NCBI GenBank assembly: GCA_002238725.1
Contig: MPMX01000006.1
Span: 59,335-123,334 of the forward strand
Reading direction: 5' to 3'
DNA: 64,000 bases
Source: Rhodospirillaceae bacterium bin65
Lineage (GTDB): Bacteria; Pseudomonadota; Alphaproteobacteria; Bin65
Below the pieces are notes generated by a model. The model worked only from the letters and a program-made list of their open reading frames with translations. It ran no database searches and had not been told where the DNA came from. The translations under genes were made by a program, and so were the position numbers. The stretch's first letter is position 1; each line of letters opens with the position of its first letter. This document shows, piece by piece, positions 43,250 to 52,487 of this stretch.

Positions 43250-44824
43250 ATGAGCATTCCGCCCCTGACGCTCGGCCAGGTCCTGAGCGCCCAGGCGCGC
43301 CTGCAACCGGAAAAGGTCGCCGCCCGCGATCTCACCCGCGCGATGACCTACCGCCAGTGGAACGCGCGCGCCTGCCGGCTGGCGAACGCGCTGCGGGGGC
43401 TCGGCCTCGCGCAGGGCGACCGGGTGGCGATCCTCGCCTACAACCGCGTCGAATGGCTGGAGATCTACGCCGCCGCCGCCAAGTCGGGGCTGGTGGCCGT
43501 TCCGGTCAACTTCCGCCTCACCGGCCCGGAGGCGCTCTATATCCTCGAGGATTGCGGCTGTGCGGCGCTGATCGTCGAAGAGGCGTTGATCCCCGTCGCG
43601 GACAGCATTCGCGACCGGATCGACCTGCCCCCGGACCGCTTCATCGCGCTCGGCGGAGCCGCCGGTTCCGCAGGATGGCGCGACTACGAGGACCTGTTGG
43701 CTGCGGGCGCGGACAGCGAGCCCGACGCAACCGTCCAGCCGGACGATCCCTGGTGCTTCATGTACACCTCGGGAACGACGGGACACCCCAAGGGGGCGAT
43801 TCGCGGCCACCGGGGCATGGCGATGCTGGCCCTGATGACCCAGGTCGAAATGGGGCTGCATCGCGCCGACGACGCGCTGCTCGTCATGCCGATGTGCCAC
43901 GCCAACTCGCTCAACTTTTTCACCACCTTTGCCTATTGCGGCGGCACGATCACCGTTTTCTCGCGAAAGAACTTCGATCCGGCGCTGTGCCTGCGCACCT
44001 TCGCCCGGACCGGGGCCACCTTCACCTCGCTGGTCCCGACCCACTACACGATGATGCTCGACGTGCCCGCATCGGAACGCGCCGCCGGAGGCTTCGACCG
44101 AATCGAGAAACTGCTGGTCTCCTCCGCCCCGGCGCGCACCGACACGAAGCGCGCGGTCATGGAGATGTTCCCGAATTCGGGATTCTTCGAACTCTACGGC
44201 TCGACCGAGGCGGGATGGGTCACCATGCTCCATCCGCACGAGCAGTTCGAGAAGATCGGCACGGTGGGGCGCGAGGTCGTCGGTTCGGCGCCGGTCAGGC
44301 TGCTCGACGACGACGGGCGCGAGGTTCCCGACGGCGAGCCCGGCGAGCTGTTTTCCTGCGGACCCTATGCCTTCGACGGGTACTGGAACCTGCCCGACAA
44401 GACCGCCGAGGCGTTCCGCGGCGACTATCTCACGGTCGGCGACGTCGCGATGCGCGATCCGGACGGCTATATCCGGATTCTCGACCGCAAGAAGAACCTG
44501 ATCATCACGGGCGGCGAGAATGTCTACCCCACCGAGGTCGAAACCGTCCTGGCGCGCCATCCGGCGGTCCGCGACGTGGCGGTGGTCGGCCGCCCGGACC
44601 CGCGGTGGGGAGAATGCGTCCAGGCCGCCGTCGTGCGCCGTCCCGGATACGATATCGACGCGGCCGAACTGGTCGAATGGGCGAAAGAACGCCTCGCCGG
44701 CTACAAGCGGCCGCGCGAAATCGTTTTCCTGGCCGACGGCGAGATGCCGCGCAACGAGACCGGAAAGATCCTGCACCGGATGCTGCGCGAAATGCTTGCA
44801 GCACGGCCCGCCCGCGACGCCTGA
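43250..44824 (+). CDS. AMP-dependent acyl-CoA synthetase
   Basis: This 524-residue ANL enzyme has A3 motif MYTSGTTGHPKGAIRGH, A5 LYGSTEAGW, GDVAMRDPDGYIRILDRKKN, GGENVYPTEVE, and A10 PRNETGKILHRML with the lysine in place. It forms an acyl-CoA from an unknown acid. The 126-bp gap before it and 42-bp gap after it suggest cotranscription with the ThDP enzyme downstream. Confidence 0.87.
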   Translation: MSIPPLTLGQVLSAQARLQPEKVAARDLTRAMTYRQWNARACRLANALRGLGLAQGDRVAILAYNRVEWLEIYAAAAKSGLVAVPVNFRLTGPEALYILEDCGCAALIVEEALIPVADSIRDRIDLPPDRFIALGGAAGSAGWRDYEDLLAAGADSEPDATVQPDDPWCFMYTSGTTGHPKGAIRGHRGMAMLALMTQVEMGLHRADDALLVMPMCHANSLNFFTTFAYCGGTITVFSRKNFDPALCLRTFARTGATFTSLVPTHYTMMLDVPASERAAGGFDRIEKLLVSSAPARTDTKRAVMEMFPNSGFFELYGSTEAGWVTMLHPHEQFEKIGTVGREVVGSAPVRLLDDDGREVPDGEPGELFSCGPYAFDGYWNLPDKTAEAFRGDYLTVGDVAMRDPDGYIRILDRKKNLIITGGENVYPTEVETVLARHPAVRDVAVVGRPDPRWGECVQAAVVRRPGYDIDAAELVEWAKERLAGYKRPREIVFLADGEMPRNETGKILHRMLREMLAARPARDA

Positions 44825-44866
44825 GGCGCGGGCCGGCCAACACCGCGCCCGAAAGGCGCACGGAGA

Positions 44867-46627
44867 ATGCCGATGACCACCGCTGCGACCGACAGCCCGG
44901 AACGCCGGGATTCCAACCGCGACGAGACCAGCGTCGCCGCCTGGATCGTGCGCGTATTGAAAACGCGCGGCGTGGATCGCGTCTTCGGGCTGCAGGGCGG
45001 GCATATCCAGCCGATCTGGGATCGCGCAGCGCAGGCCGGCATCCGCATCGTCGACGTGCGCGACGAGCGCGCCGCGATGCACATGGCCCACGCCCATGCC
45101 GAACTCACCGGCAACCTCGGCGTCGCCATGGCGACGGCCGGTCCGGGCGTCACCAACACGGTCACCGCGGTCGCCAACGCCTCGCTCGCGCGCGTCCCGG
45201 TGCTGTTGATCGGGGGCGCCACGCCGCGGCCGCAGGCCAACATGGGACCGCTGCAGGACATCCCGCACACGGAGATCATGCGCCCGATCGCGCGCTATGC
45301 CCGCACGGCGCAGGTCGTCGAGCAGGCTGTGCGCGAACTGGACGAAGCCATCGCGCGCGCGACCGGGGATATGGGCGAGCCCGGCCCCGCCTATATCGAG
45401 TTTCCGACCGACCTGCTGCGCCGGTCCCTGGCCCCCGACATGGTGCTCGACGACTGGATCGAACCGGCGCCGCCGCGCCGGCTGCCGCCCGAGCCCGCCC
45501 GCGTGGCCGAAGCCGTTGCCGCACTCCGCGACGCGCGCCGTCCGCTGGTCATCGCCGGCCGCGGCGCGCGCGGGGCGGGCGATGCGGTGCTGCGCTTCCT
45601 CGATGCGGTCGACGCCCTCTATCTCGATACGCAGGAAAGCCGCGGACTGGTTCCGGCGGACCACCCGTCCACGGTCGGCTCGGTGCGTGCCGCCGCGATG
45701 GCCGAGGCGGACCTGGTGGTGACGCTGGGCCGCAAGCTCGATTACCAGCTCGGCTTCGGTTCTCCGGCGGTGTTTCCTGCCGCCCGGTTCGTCCGTATCG
45801 CGGACACTGCCGGCGAACTGATCGACAACCGCCGCGGCGCGCCCGAGGTGCTCGCCGATGTCGGGCTCGCGCTCGACGCCATTGCCGGGGCGCTCGGCAA
45901 CGATGCGGGCGCGCGCGATACCGATTGGCTGGAAGGCCTGCGGGGCAGGCACCGCGAACGCGTCGCCCGCGGCGGCGGATCGCCGGGGCCGGCGCGCTGT
46001 GCGGACGGCAAGATCCATCCGATGGCGATCTTCGACGCGATCCGCGAGACCGCCGAGCCGGACTATATCGGGATCGCCGACGGCGGCGACCTGCTGAGCT
46101 TCGCGCGCATCGGCCTCGACTCGCGCACCTATATGGACGCCGGCATCTTCGGCTGCCTCGGCGTCGGCGTGCCGTTCGCGGTCGCCGCGGCGCTGGCCTA
46201 TCCGGACCGGCAAGTGATCTCGGTCAACGGGGACGGCGCCTTCGGCCTCAACGCGATGGAGATCGATACCGCCGTGCGCCATGGCGCAAAGGCCCTGTTC
46301 ATCGTGTCGAACAACGCCGCCTGGAACATCGAGCGCCACGACCAGGATCTCAACTACGACGGCCGCATCGTCGGCACCCTGCTCCGGCACTGCGACTACG
46401 CCGCCATGGGCCGCGCGCTCGGCGCCCACGGCGAGCGGGTCGAGGATCCGGCCGACCTGCCCGGCGCCATCGCGCGCGGCCTGGAACGCGCGCCGGCCGT
46501 CATCGACGTCGTCACCTCGCAGGAGGCCGTTTCCTCCGATTCGCGCAAGGGCCTCGGCTTCGTCCCCGAATTCCAGCCGCTGACGGTGTGGGACGAGGCG
46601 GAACGCCGGCGGCGCGGCGAGGGGTGA
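44867..46627 (+). CDS. Thiamine-diphosphate enzyme (acetolactate synthase/2-hydroxyacyl-CoA lyase-like)
   Basis: The protein is 586 residues from ATG 44867 (ATG 44873 also possible). The N-terminal pyrimidine-binding domain has [13 protein letters not shown] and [16 protein letters not shown] with the catalytic glutamate. A central Rossmann-like domain follows, then a PP domain with [20 protein letters not shown] and the metal-ligand NN in [10 protein letters not shown]. The family includes acetolactate synthase, oxalyl-CoA decarboxylase, 2-hydroxyacyl-CoA lyase and sulfoacetaldehyde enzymes. The adjacent CoA ligase favours a CoA-thioester substrate. Confidence 0.8.
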   Translation: MPMTTAATDSPERRDSNRDETSVAAWIVRVLKTRGVDRVFGLQGGHIQPIWDRAAQAGIRIVDVRDERAAMHMAHAHAELTGNLGVAMATAGPGVTNTVTAVANASLARVPVLLIGGATPRPQANMGPLQDIPHTEIMRPIARYARTAQVVEQAVRELDEAIARATGDMGEPGPAYIEFPTDLLRRSLAPDMVLDDWIEPAPPRRLPPEPARVAEAVAALRDARRPLVIAGRGARGAGDAVLRFLDAVDALYLDTQESRGLVPADHPSTVGSVRAAAMAEADLVVTLGRKLDYQLGFGSPAVFPAARFVRIADTAGELIDNRRGAPEVLADVGLALDAIAGALGNDAGARDTDWLEGLRGRHRERVARGGGSPGPARCADGKIHPMAIFDAIRETAEPDYIGIADGGDLLSFARIGLDSRTYMDAGIFGCLGVGVPFAVAAALAYPDRQVISVNGDGAFGLNAMEIDTAVRHGAKALFIVSNNAAWNIERHDQDLNYDGRIVGTLLRHCDYAAMGRALGAHGERVEDPADLPGAIARGLERAPAVIDVVTSQEAVSSDSRKGLGFVPEFQPLTVWDEAERRRRGEG

Positions 46628-46629
46628 GG

Positions 46630-46669
46630 CCCCTCGTTACGGCGCTGACGGGCCTGCTCGGGATGAGGG
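46630..46669. repeat. Half copy of ATACGGC...GATGAGGG repeat
   Basis: From CCCCTCGTTACGGC to CTCGGGATGAGGG. It is close to the left arm of the inverted repeat at 63831-63869 and begins three bases after the stop of the ThDP-enzyme gene. Confidence 0.65.
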
Positions 46670-46751
46670 AATTTCGGGGTGAGAACCGGCTCGGTCCCGG
46701 TAACCCAAATCTTGCCAAGCGCTTATTTTCTCCCAATTCCAACAAGAATTT

Positions 46752-46856
46752 GCCGCCCCGGACGGCCGCAGGCCGATCCGGGGACCAGAGCCGCGAGCGC
46801 AGTCCTGTCGGGTCGACCCTGGTCCCCGGCTCTCCCTCCGGTCGGCCGGGGCGGCA
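46752..46856. repeat. GC-rich palindromic repeat, copy 1
   Basis: It begins GCCGCCCCGGACGG and ends GGTCGGCCGGGGCGGC, with internal GATCCGGGGACCAGAG and CTGGTCCCCGGCTCTCC that pair with each other. The RNA could fold into a long hairpin between the convergent ThDP-enzyme and livF genes and might help end both transcripts. Related copies lie at 52234-52343 and 62381-62480. Confidence 0.78.
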
Positions 46857-46903
46857 CGGTATAAATTGGGAAGGTGAAAGGCCAGCCCGCCGGTCCGACC
46901 GCC

Positions 46904-47605
46904 TCACACGCCCAGATAGCGGTGCTGCAGGTCTTCGGCGGCGCGGAGTTCGGGGCTGTCGCCGGACCAGACGACCTTGCCCTTCTCGATGATGTAGTGG
47001 CGGTCGGCCAGGCGGGTCAGCGCCTCGACATTCTTGTCGACCAGGAGGATCGATTCGCCGTGCGCCTTCAGCATGTCGAGGGTGCGCCAGATGTCCTGGC
47101 GGATCAGCGGCGCCAGCCCCTCCGTCGCCTCGTCGAGGATCAACAGCCTCGGGTTGGTCATCAGCGCCCGGCTGATCGCCACCATCTGCTGCTCGCCGCC
47201 GGAAAGCTGGTTGCCCATGTTGCGGCGGCGCTCCGCGACGCCGGGGAACAAGTCGTAGACTTTTTCCAGCGTCCAGGGATCGTCGCTGTCGTGGCGGTTC
47301 TCGTGGGTCGAGATCAGGTTTTCCTCGACCGTGAGATTGGGGAAGACCTGGCGGCCCTCCGGCACCAGGCCGAGGCCGGCCCGCGCCACCTGGTAGGGCA
47401 GACGGTTGCGGATGTCCTCGCCGTCGAAGGTTATCCGCCCGCGCCGCGCCGGGGTCAGGCCCATGATCGAGCGGATCGTCGTCGTCTTGCCCATGCCGTT
47501 GCGGCCGAGCAGGGTGACGACCTCGCCGTCGTTGACCGCGAGGTCCATGCCGAACAGCACCTGACTCTGGCCGTAGAAGGTCTCGACGCTTTCGAGGGTC
47601 AACAT
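46904..47605 (-). CDS. livF: Branched-chain amino-acid-type ABC transporter ATPase (LivF-like)
   Basis: This 233-residue protein has Walker A GRNGMGKTTTIRSIMG (about 33-48), the characteristic PEGRQVFPNLTVEENL segment, signature LSGGEQQMVAISRAL, and Walker B LLILDEATEGLAP. It is the last gene of livHMGF and provides one of two nucleotide-binding subunits. Despite the name, the system may carry other hydrophobic amino acids, amides or aromatic acids. Confidence 0.88.
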   Translation of the reverse strand: MLTLESVETFYGQSQVLFGMDLAVNDGEVVTLLGRNGMGKTTTIRSIMGLTPARRGRITFDGEDIRNRLPYQVARAGLGLVPEGRQVFPNLTVEENLISTHENRHDSDDPWTLEKVYDLFPGVAERRRNMGNQLSGGEQQMVAISRALMTNPRLLILDEATEGLAPLIRQDIWRTLDMLKAHGESILLVDKNVEALTRLADRHYIIEKGKVVWSGDSPELRAAEDLQHRYLGV

Positions 47606-47629
47606 TGCGCTGTGCCGCCTGCCTTCCGG

Positions 47630-48391
47630 TCAGTCTTCGCCGAGATAGGCCGCGCGGACTTCGTCGTTGCCGCGGATCTCGTCCGGCGCGCCGGTCGCGA
47701 TGGCCTCGCCGTAGACCAGCACGGTAATTCGGTCGGCGAGCGCGAAGACGGCGTCCATATCGTGCTCGATCAGGAGGATGGTGTGGCTCCGGGCGAAGGC
47801 GCGCAACAGTTCGACCATGCGGGTCGATTCCTCGGCGCCCATGCCCGCCATCGGCTCGTCCAGCAGCAGCATCGAAGGCCCGGTGGCGATCGCCATGGCG
47901 ATCTCGAGCTGCCGCTGCTCGCCGTGGGACAGGTCGGCGGCAAGCATATCGGCGCGGTCGGCCAGGCCGACCGTCTCCAGCGCTTCGCGCGCCGGGTCGC
48001 GCAATCGCCGGTCGGTCTGCGCCGGCTGCCAGAACTTGAAGGAATTGCCGGCATGGGCCTGGACGGCGAGCGCGACATTGTCCTCGGCGGTGAAGTCCAG
48101 AAAGATGCTGGTGACCTGGAACGACCGGGCCAGGCCGAGCATGGAGATCTTGTGGGCGGGAAGCCCGGCGATGTTCTGGCCGTCGAAGACGATTTCGCCG
48201 CTGTCCGGCTTCAGGGCGCCGCTCAGCTGGGCGAGCAGCGTCGTCTTGCCGGCGCCGTTCGGCCCGATGACGGCATGAACCTCGCCGCGCTCGACCCCCA
48301 GGTTGACGTTCCGGGTTGCGTGGACCTGGCCGAAGCTCTTGGACAGATCGCGGACTTCAAGATGCAGGTCGGGGCGGTGGAGATCAGCCAT
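47630..48391 (-). CDS. livG: Branched-chain amino-acid-type ABC transporter ATPase (LivG-like)
   Basis: This 253-residue protein has Walker A GPNGAGKTTLLAQLSG (about 45-60), the LivG-type GLARSFQVTSIFLDFTAEDN, signature LSHGEQRQLEIAMAIA (His in place of the second Gly, common in LivG), and Walker B MLLLDEPMAGM. It ends with RAAYLGED, typical for the family. Its start overlaps the end of livM by eight bases. Confidence 0.88.
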   Translation of the reverse strand: MADLHRPDLHLEVRDLSKSFGQVHATRNVNLGVERGEVHAVIGPNGAGKTTLLAQLSGALKPDSGEIVFDGQNIAGLPAHKISMLGLARSFQVTSIFLDFTAEDNVALAVQAHAGNSFKFWQPAQTDRRLRDPAREALETVGLADRADMLAADLSHGEQRQLEIAMAIATGPSMLLLDEPMAGMGAEESTRMVELLRAFARSHTILLIEHDMDAVFALADRITVLVYGEAIATGAPDEIRGNDEVRAAYLGED

Positions 48392-49646
48392 TCGGCCGGC
48401 CTCCGGTGAGCGCCGCCAGCCGTTTGAGCGGGCTGGGCAAGCCGCCGTAGTCCACGCCCAGTTTCACCGCGAACGCCAGCAGGATGAACGCGAATACGAT
48501 GGTGAGCGGCGTCGCCAGGGTGATCAGGAACAGGAAGACCGCGAATGCGGCGACGAGCAGGACGAAGCCGATCGCGAATCGCGGCATCGCCGCCCAGTTG
48601 TCCGGGATCAGGCCGAACAGGCCACGCTTGGCGAACAGCACCAGCAGGATCAGCATCGGGCCGAACACGATCATCCAGTAATCCTGGCCGACCAGCTCCT
48701 GCAGAAACTCCTCGATGCCCAGGAAGGCGAGCGCGCCGAAGACCGGGCCGAAAATCGTTCCCATGCCGCCCATGATGACCATGATCATGATCTCGCCGGA
48801 GCGGATCCACATCATGTATTCCGGGGTCAGGAATTCCTGATGGTTGGCGAACAGGGCGCCGGCGACGCCGCAGATCGTGCCGGCGATGACGAAGGCGGTG
48901 AGGCGGTAGCGGTAGACCGGATAGCCGAGCGCCGCCATGCGCACGGGGTTGGAATAGCTGCCGCGGATCACCATGCCGAATCGGGAGTTCACAAAGCGGC
49001 GCAGCAGCAGCAGCGACAGCAGCAGGACGCCCAGGCAGACATAGTACAGCGTCGCCCCGTCGCCCTCGTAGATCAGGTCTTCCCCAATGGAGAAAAAGGC
49101 GAAATCGCTGCGCTCGTCGACCGTCATGCCGTCGTCGCCGCCGAACGGCTCCAGGCTGATGCCCAGGAAGAACAGCATCTGGGTGAAGGCGAGCGTGATC
49201 ATAATGAAATAGAGGCCGGTGGTGCGCAGCGAAATCGCGCCGATCACCAGGGCGACCAGCGCCGAGCCGACGATCGCGACCGCGAACTGGAAATAGCCGC
49301 TGGCGAGAAAGCCGTAGGCGCAGGCCTGGCCCTCCTCGACATCGAAACACAGGTCGCTGAAATAGCGCGCCGAAACGGCAACGGCGTAGGCGCCGAGGCC
49401 GACATAGGCGGCGTGGCCGAAGCTGATCATGCCGCCATAGCCCAGGATCAGGTCCAGGCTCGCCGCGGCGATGGCGAAGATCATCATCTTCGCCATGAAG
49501 GAGATCATGAACACGTCGTCGGCCGCGCCGGCGACGATCGGCAATACCGCGAGGCCGATCAGGCCAAGGATCATGATGACGAAGCGCGGATCGGCGAAAG
49601 AGAATCTGATCCGCGGGTTCAGGTTGGAATTGCCGTGTCCGGCCAT
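48384..49646 (-). CDS. livM: Branched-chain amino-acid-type ABC transporter permease (LivM-like)
   Basis: This 420-residue inner-membrane protein has about ten helices. SLDLILGYGGMISFGHAAYVGLGAYA (quoted in part: GYGGMISFGHAAYVGLGAYA) is the LivM signature; the EAA-like coupling loop and GTIFGPVFGALAFLGIEEFL lie toward the C-terminus. The C-terminal 80 residues add two extra helices and a basic tail. It is 21 bp downstream of livH. Confidence 0.87.
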   Translation of the reverse strand: MAGHGNSNLNPRIRFSFADPRFVIMILGLIGLAVLPIVAGAADDVFMISFMAKMMIFAIAAASLDLILGYGGMISFGHAAYVGLGAYAVAVSARYFSDLCFDVEEGQACAYGFLASGYFQFAVAIVGSALVALVIGAISLRTTGLYFIMITLAFTQMLFFLGISLEPFGGDDGMTVDERSDFAFFSIGEDLIYEGDGATLYYVCLGVLLLSLLLLRRFVNSRFGMVIRGSYSNPVRMAALGYPVYRYRLTAFVIAGTICGVAGALFANHQEFLTPEYMMWIRSGEIMIMVIMGGMGTIFGPVFGALAFLGIEEFLQELVGQDYWMIVFGPMLILLVLFAKRGLFGLIPDNWAAMPRFAIGFVLLVAAFAVFLFLITLATPLTIVFAFILLAFAVKLGVDYGGLPSPLKRLAALTGGRPNG

Positions 49647-49667
49647 GGCCGTGCGCCCCCGCCCCGC

Positions 49668-50585
49668 CTAGCCGGTGCTGGCCGGGAACAGGCCTTCCGG
49701 CTTGGAAAACAGGATCGCTGCCATCAGGATGTAGATCATCATCGAGGCGAGCGCCGGGCCCGCCGTTTGCGCGAAATCCTCGTCCAGGAAGACGCTCAGG
49801 ATATCGGTCAGGAAGACCCGGCCGCCGATCTCGACCAGGCCGACGATGATCGAGGCGATGAAGGCGCCGCGGACCGAGCCGATGCCGCCGATCACGATCA
49901 CCACGATGGCCAGCAGGAGCTTTTCCTCGCCCATGCCGCTTTCGACCGATTCGATCGGGCCGATCATGATGCCGGCAAAGCCCGCCAGCGCGGCGCCGAT
50001 GCCGAACACGATCGTGTAGAGCGCGATCACGTTGACGCCGAGCGCGCCGACCATGGCTCGGTTGGACGCGCCGGCCCGGATGCGCATGCCCACACGGGTT
50101 CGGGTGATGGCCAGGAACAGGCCGGCCGCGACCAGGATCCCCGCCAGAATCACGATCAGCCGGTAGAACGGATAGGTGAAGCCGAACAGCGGAAACGGGA
50201 AATTGATCGATTCCGGCAGCTTGAATTCCTGGCTTTCCGCGCCGAACACGACCAGCACCATCTGGTTGAAGAACAGGATGCAGCCGAAGGTGGCGAGCAC
50301 CTGGTCCAGGTGATCGCGAGTGTAGAGGGTCCGGAAGGCGAGATATTCGAGCGCGATGCCGAGCAGCAGGATCACCGGCAGCCCGACGATGGCGGCGAGC
50401 AGGAAGCTGTCGGACTGCTGGAACACCCAGGCCGCAACATAGGCGCCCATCATGAACATGGACCCGTGGGCCAGGTTCACGAAGCTCATGATGCCCAGAA
50501 CGAGGGTCAGGCCGCCGGCCACCAGAAAAAGGAAGATGCCGAACTGCAGCCCGTTCAGGACCGTTTCGAAGATCAGCTGGCCCAT
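49668..50585 (-). CDS. livH: Branched-chain amino-acid-type ABC transporter permease (LivH-like)
   Basis: The protein is 305 residues from ATG 50585 (MGQLIFETVLNGLQFG); an ATG-free extension to 50645 is less likely. LVLGIMSFVNLAHGSMFMMG is the classic LivH motif near residues 28-47, and GIGSVRGAFIASIIVGLVE the conserved C-terminal motif. It is the first gene of the operon; no periplasmic binding protein gene is adjacent on either side. Confidence 0.88.
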   Translation of the reverse strand: MGQLIFETVLNGLQFGIFLFLVAGGLTLVLGIMSFVNLAHGSMFMMGAYVAAWVFQQSDSFLLAAIVGLPVILLLGIALEYLAFRTLYTRDHLDQVLATFGCILFFNQMVLVVFGAESQEFKLPESINFPFPLFGFTYPFYRLIVILAGILVAAGLFLAITRTRVGMRIRAGASNRAMVGALGVNVIALYTIVFGIGAALAGFAGIMIGPIESVESGMGEEKLLLAIVVIVIGGIGSVRGAFIASIIVGLVEIGGRVFLTDILSVFLDEDFAQTAGPALASMMIYILMAAILFSKPEGLFPASTG

Positions 50586-50795
50586 GCGCCTGGCGATTCC
50601 CTCCCGGCCAATTCCGGCGGGTCCCCGCGCAGACGGCCCGGTCAAACAAAGACTGCGCCCGGCGTCTCTGCCGCCGGGCGGTCCCGCACTCTCAACCGAG
50701 CCGCATACAAACGGCGCGGCGCGGCAGTGTCAAGCCGCCTGCCCGGCGCAATCTGCCCGGCGCGTTCTCTGCCCGGTCCGGCCGGTCCGAGCCCG

Positions 50796-52037
50796 TCAGG
50801 TAACGGCGCCGCGGGCGTGGAAGCGCGGCTGGTCCCACCGGCCGCTCTCCATGATCTGCGCCAGCACGTCCACCGCATCCCAGACATCGACATAGCGGGT
50901 GTACAGCGGGGTGAAGCCGAAGCGCAGAATGTCGGGCATCCGGAAGTCGCCGATGACATGGCCGGCGATCAGCGCCTGCATGATCGGGAAGCCGTCCGGG
51001 TGGGCGAAGCTGACCTGGCTGCCCCGGGTGGCGTCGCGCGGCGAGACCAGCGCGAAACCGTGCCCCGCGCACCGGCTCTCGACCAGCTCGATAAACAGGT
51101 CGCCGAGCGCCAGAGACTTGGCCCGAACGGCGGCCATATCGAGATCGGCCATGGTATCGAGGCTGGCTTCGAAGGCGGCAAGGCTGAGCACCGGCGGGGT
51201 GCCGCACAGGTTGCGGGCGATGCCTTCGGCCGGGGCATAGGTCCAGTCGAATTCGAACGGCTCGGCGTGGCCCATCCAGCCGGAGAGCGGCGGCCGGATG
51301 CTGTCCTGCAGCCGTTCGGCAATGTAGAGAAATGCCGGCGCGCCCGGGCCGCCGTTGAGATACTTGTAGCCGCAGCCGACGGCGAGGTCGGCGTCGGCGC
51401 CGTTGAGATCGACCGGCACGGCGCCCGCGCTGTGCGCCAGGTCCCAGAGCACGAGCGCGCCGGCCTCGTGAGCCTTCCGGGTCACCGCCGCCATGTCGTG
51501 CATGCGGCCGCTGCGATAATCGATGTGGGTCAGCATGACGACGGCGACATCGTCCCGGATCGCGCCGTCCAGCTCCGCGTCGCGTTCGATCAAGCGCAGT
51601 TCGTGGCCGCGGCCCAGCATGCCGGTCAGGCCCTGCGCGATATAGAGGTCGGTCGGGAAGTTGCCCTTCTCCGAAACGATGACCTTGCGGTCGGGCCGCT
51701 CGGCCAGCGCCGCCGCCAGCAGCTTGAACAGGTTGACCGAGGTCGAATCGGCGCAGACGACCTCTGTCGGCTTGGCGCCGATGAAGGGAGCGAGCTTGGC
51801 GCCGCAGCGCCGCGGCATGTGATACCAGTCGTGGGCGTTCCAGCTCTTGATCAGGTCGAGGCCCCACTGGTCCTCGATCAGCTGGCGGATGCGGTCCTTG
51901 GTGATGTGGGGCAGGGCGCCGAGCGAGTTGCCGTCGAGATAGATGATGCCGTCAGGCAGATCGAAGCGCTCGCGCATCCGCGCCAGCGGATCGTTCGAAT
52001 CGCGCTCCAGCAGGTCGTCTCGGGTCAGGGTCGTCAT
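50796..52037 (-). CDS. kynU: Kynureninase
   Basis: This 413-residue PLP enzyme starts at ATG 52037. Family motifs are IYLDGNSLGALP (about 33-44), DSTSVNLFKLLAAAL, HIDYRSGRMHDM, WDLAHSAGAVPVDL, and GCGYKYLNGGPGAP with the PLP lysine (about 234-247). The C-terminal FGFTPLYTRYVDVWDAV is diagnostic. It cleaves kynurenine to anthranilate and alanine. No other tryptophan-catabolic gene is nearby. It is 210 bp upstream of livH on the same strand, which may hint at transport of an aromatic amino acid. Confidence 0.9.
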   Translation of the reverse strand: MTTLTRDDLLERDSNDPLARMRERFDLPDGIIYLDGNSLGALPHITKDRIRQLIEDQWGLDLIKSWNAHDWYHMPRRCGAKLAPFIGAKPTEVVCADSTSVNLFKLLAAALAERPDRKVIVSEKGNFPTDLYIAQGLTGMLGRGHELRLIERDAELDGAIRDDVAVVMLTHIDYRSGRMHDMAAVTRKAHEAGALVLWDLAHSAGAVPVDLNGADADLAVGCGYKYLNGGPGAPAFLYIAERLQDSIRPPLSGWMGHAEPFEFDWTYAPAEGIARNLCGTPPVLSLAAFEASLDTMADLDMAAVRAKSLALGDLFIELVESRCAGHGFALVSPRDATRGSQVSFAHPDGFPIMQALIAGHVIGDFRMPDILRFGFTPLYTRYVDVWDAVDVLAQIMESGRWDQPRFHARGAVT

Positions 52038-52135
52038 CGCTCTGTCCGCCGATCGGTCTTTCGCCCGGGTGCGGGCAGGCCGGCAGCATAGCGCGGCGGT
52101 CCGCCCGCCGGAACCGCGCAAGATGAACGCGCCGT

Positions 52136-52187
52136 CCTTCGAGACGGGGCTTCGAGACGGGGTTTCGAGACGGGGCTTCGAGACGGC
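52136..52187. repeat. Tandem 13-bp repeat, four copies
   Basis: TTCGAGACGG recurs with a strict 13-bp period at 52138, 52151, 52164 and 52177, in the gap between divergent kynU and mobA. It is the same unit, in the other orientation, as the seven-copy array after secA (59318-59408). Confidence 0.88.
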
Positions 52188-52233
52188 CCTGGCGCATCGG
52201 TTCAAACCGGCTTTACAGCCGATACTCTCCTGT

Positions 52234-52343
52234 TGCCACCCCGGACGGAGCGAAGCGACGATCCGGGGACCAGAGGCCACGGGTCAAGGCCTTTCGGGCC
52301 GGCTCTGGTCCCCGGCTCTCCCTTCGGTCGGCCGGGGCGACGA
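52234..52343. repeat. GC-rich palindromic repeat, copy 2
   Basis: It begins GCCACCCCGGACGGAGCG, continues GATCCGGGGACCAGAGG, then GGCTCTGGTCCCCGGCTCTC and GTCGGCCGGGGCGA. The two middle segments are inverted complements. A TTTTTT run follows at about 52349, so on the plus strand it could work as a terminator. With the 13-bp array, it explains most of the 450-bp gene-free region 52038-52487; no gene is visible there. Confidence 0.78.
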
Positions 52344-52487
52344 TCCATTTTTTCAGTGCAGATTTTCGGCGCCGCTCCGGACTGGGATTTAAATTCGGCT
52401 TCTACCGGACAACCTTCGGTTCCGTCCTTGCCGGTCATGCCGTAGAAAGGGCCGGCGCAGACAACGGAGAGCCGCACCCCCCCATCC

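Noticed and set aside
41000..46429. An open frame of 1809 codons on the minus strand
   Set aside because: It lies opposite well-supported genes (methyltransferase-like, cyclodeaminase family, ligase, ThDP enzyme). Its composition (Arg, Gly, Ala, Asp, His-rich, no domain) is typical of an antisense frame in high-GC DNA.
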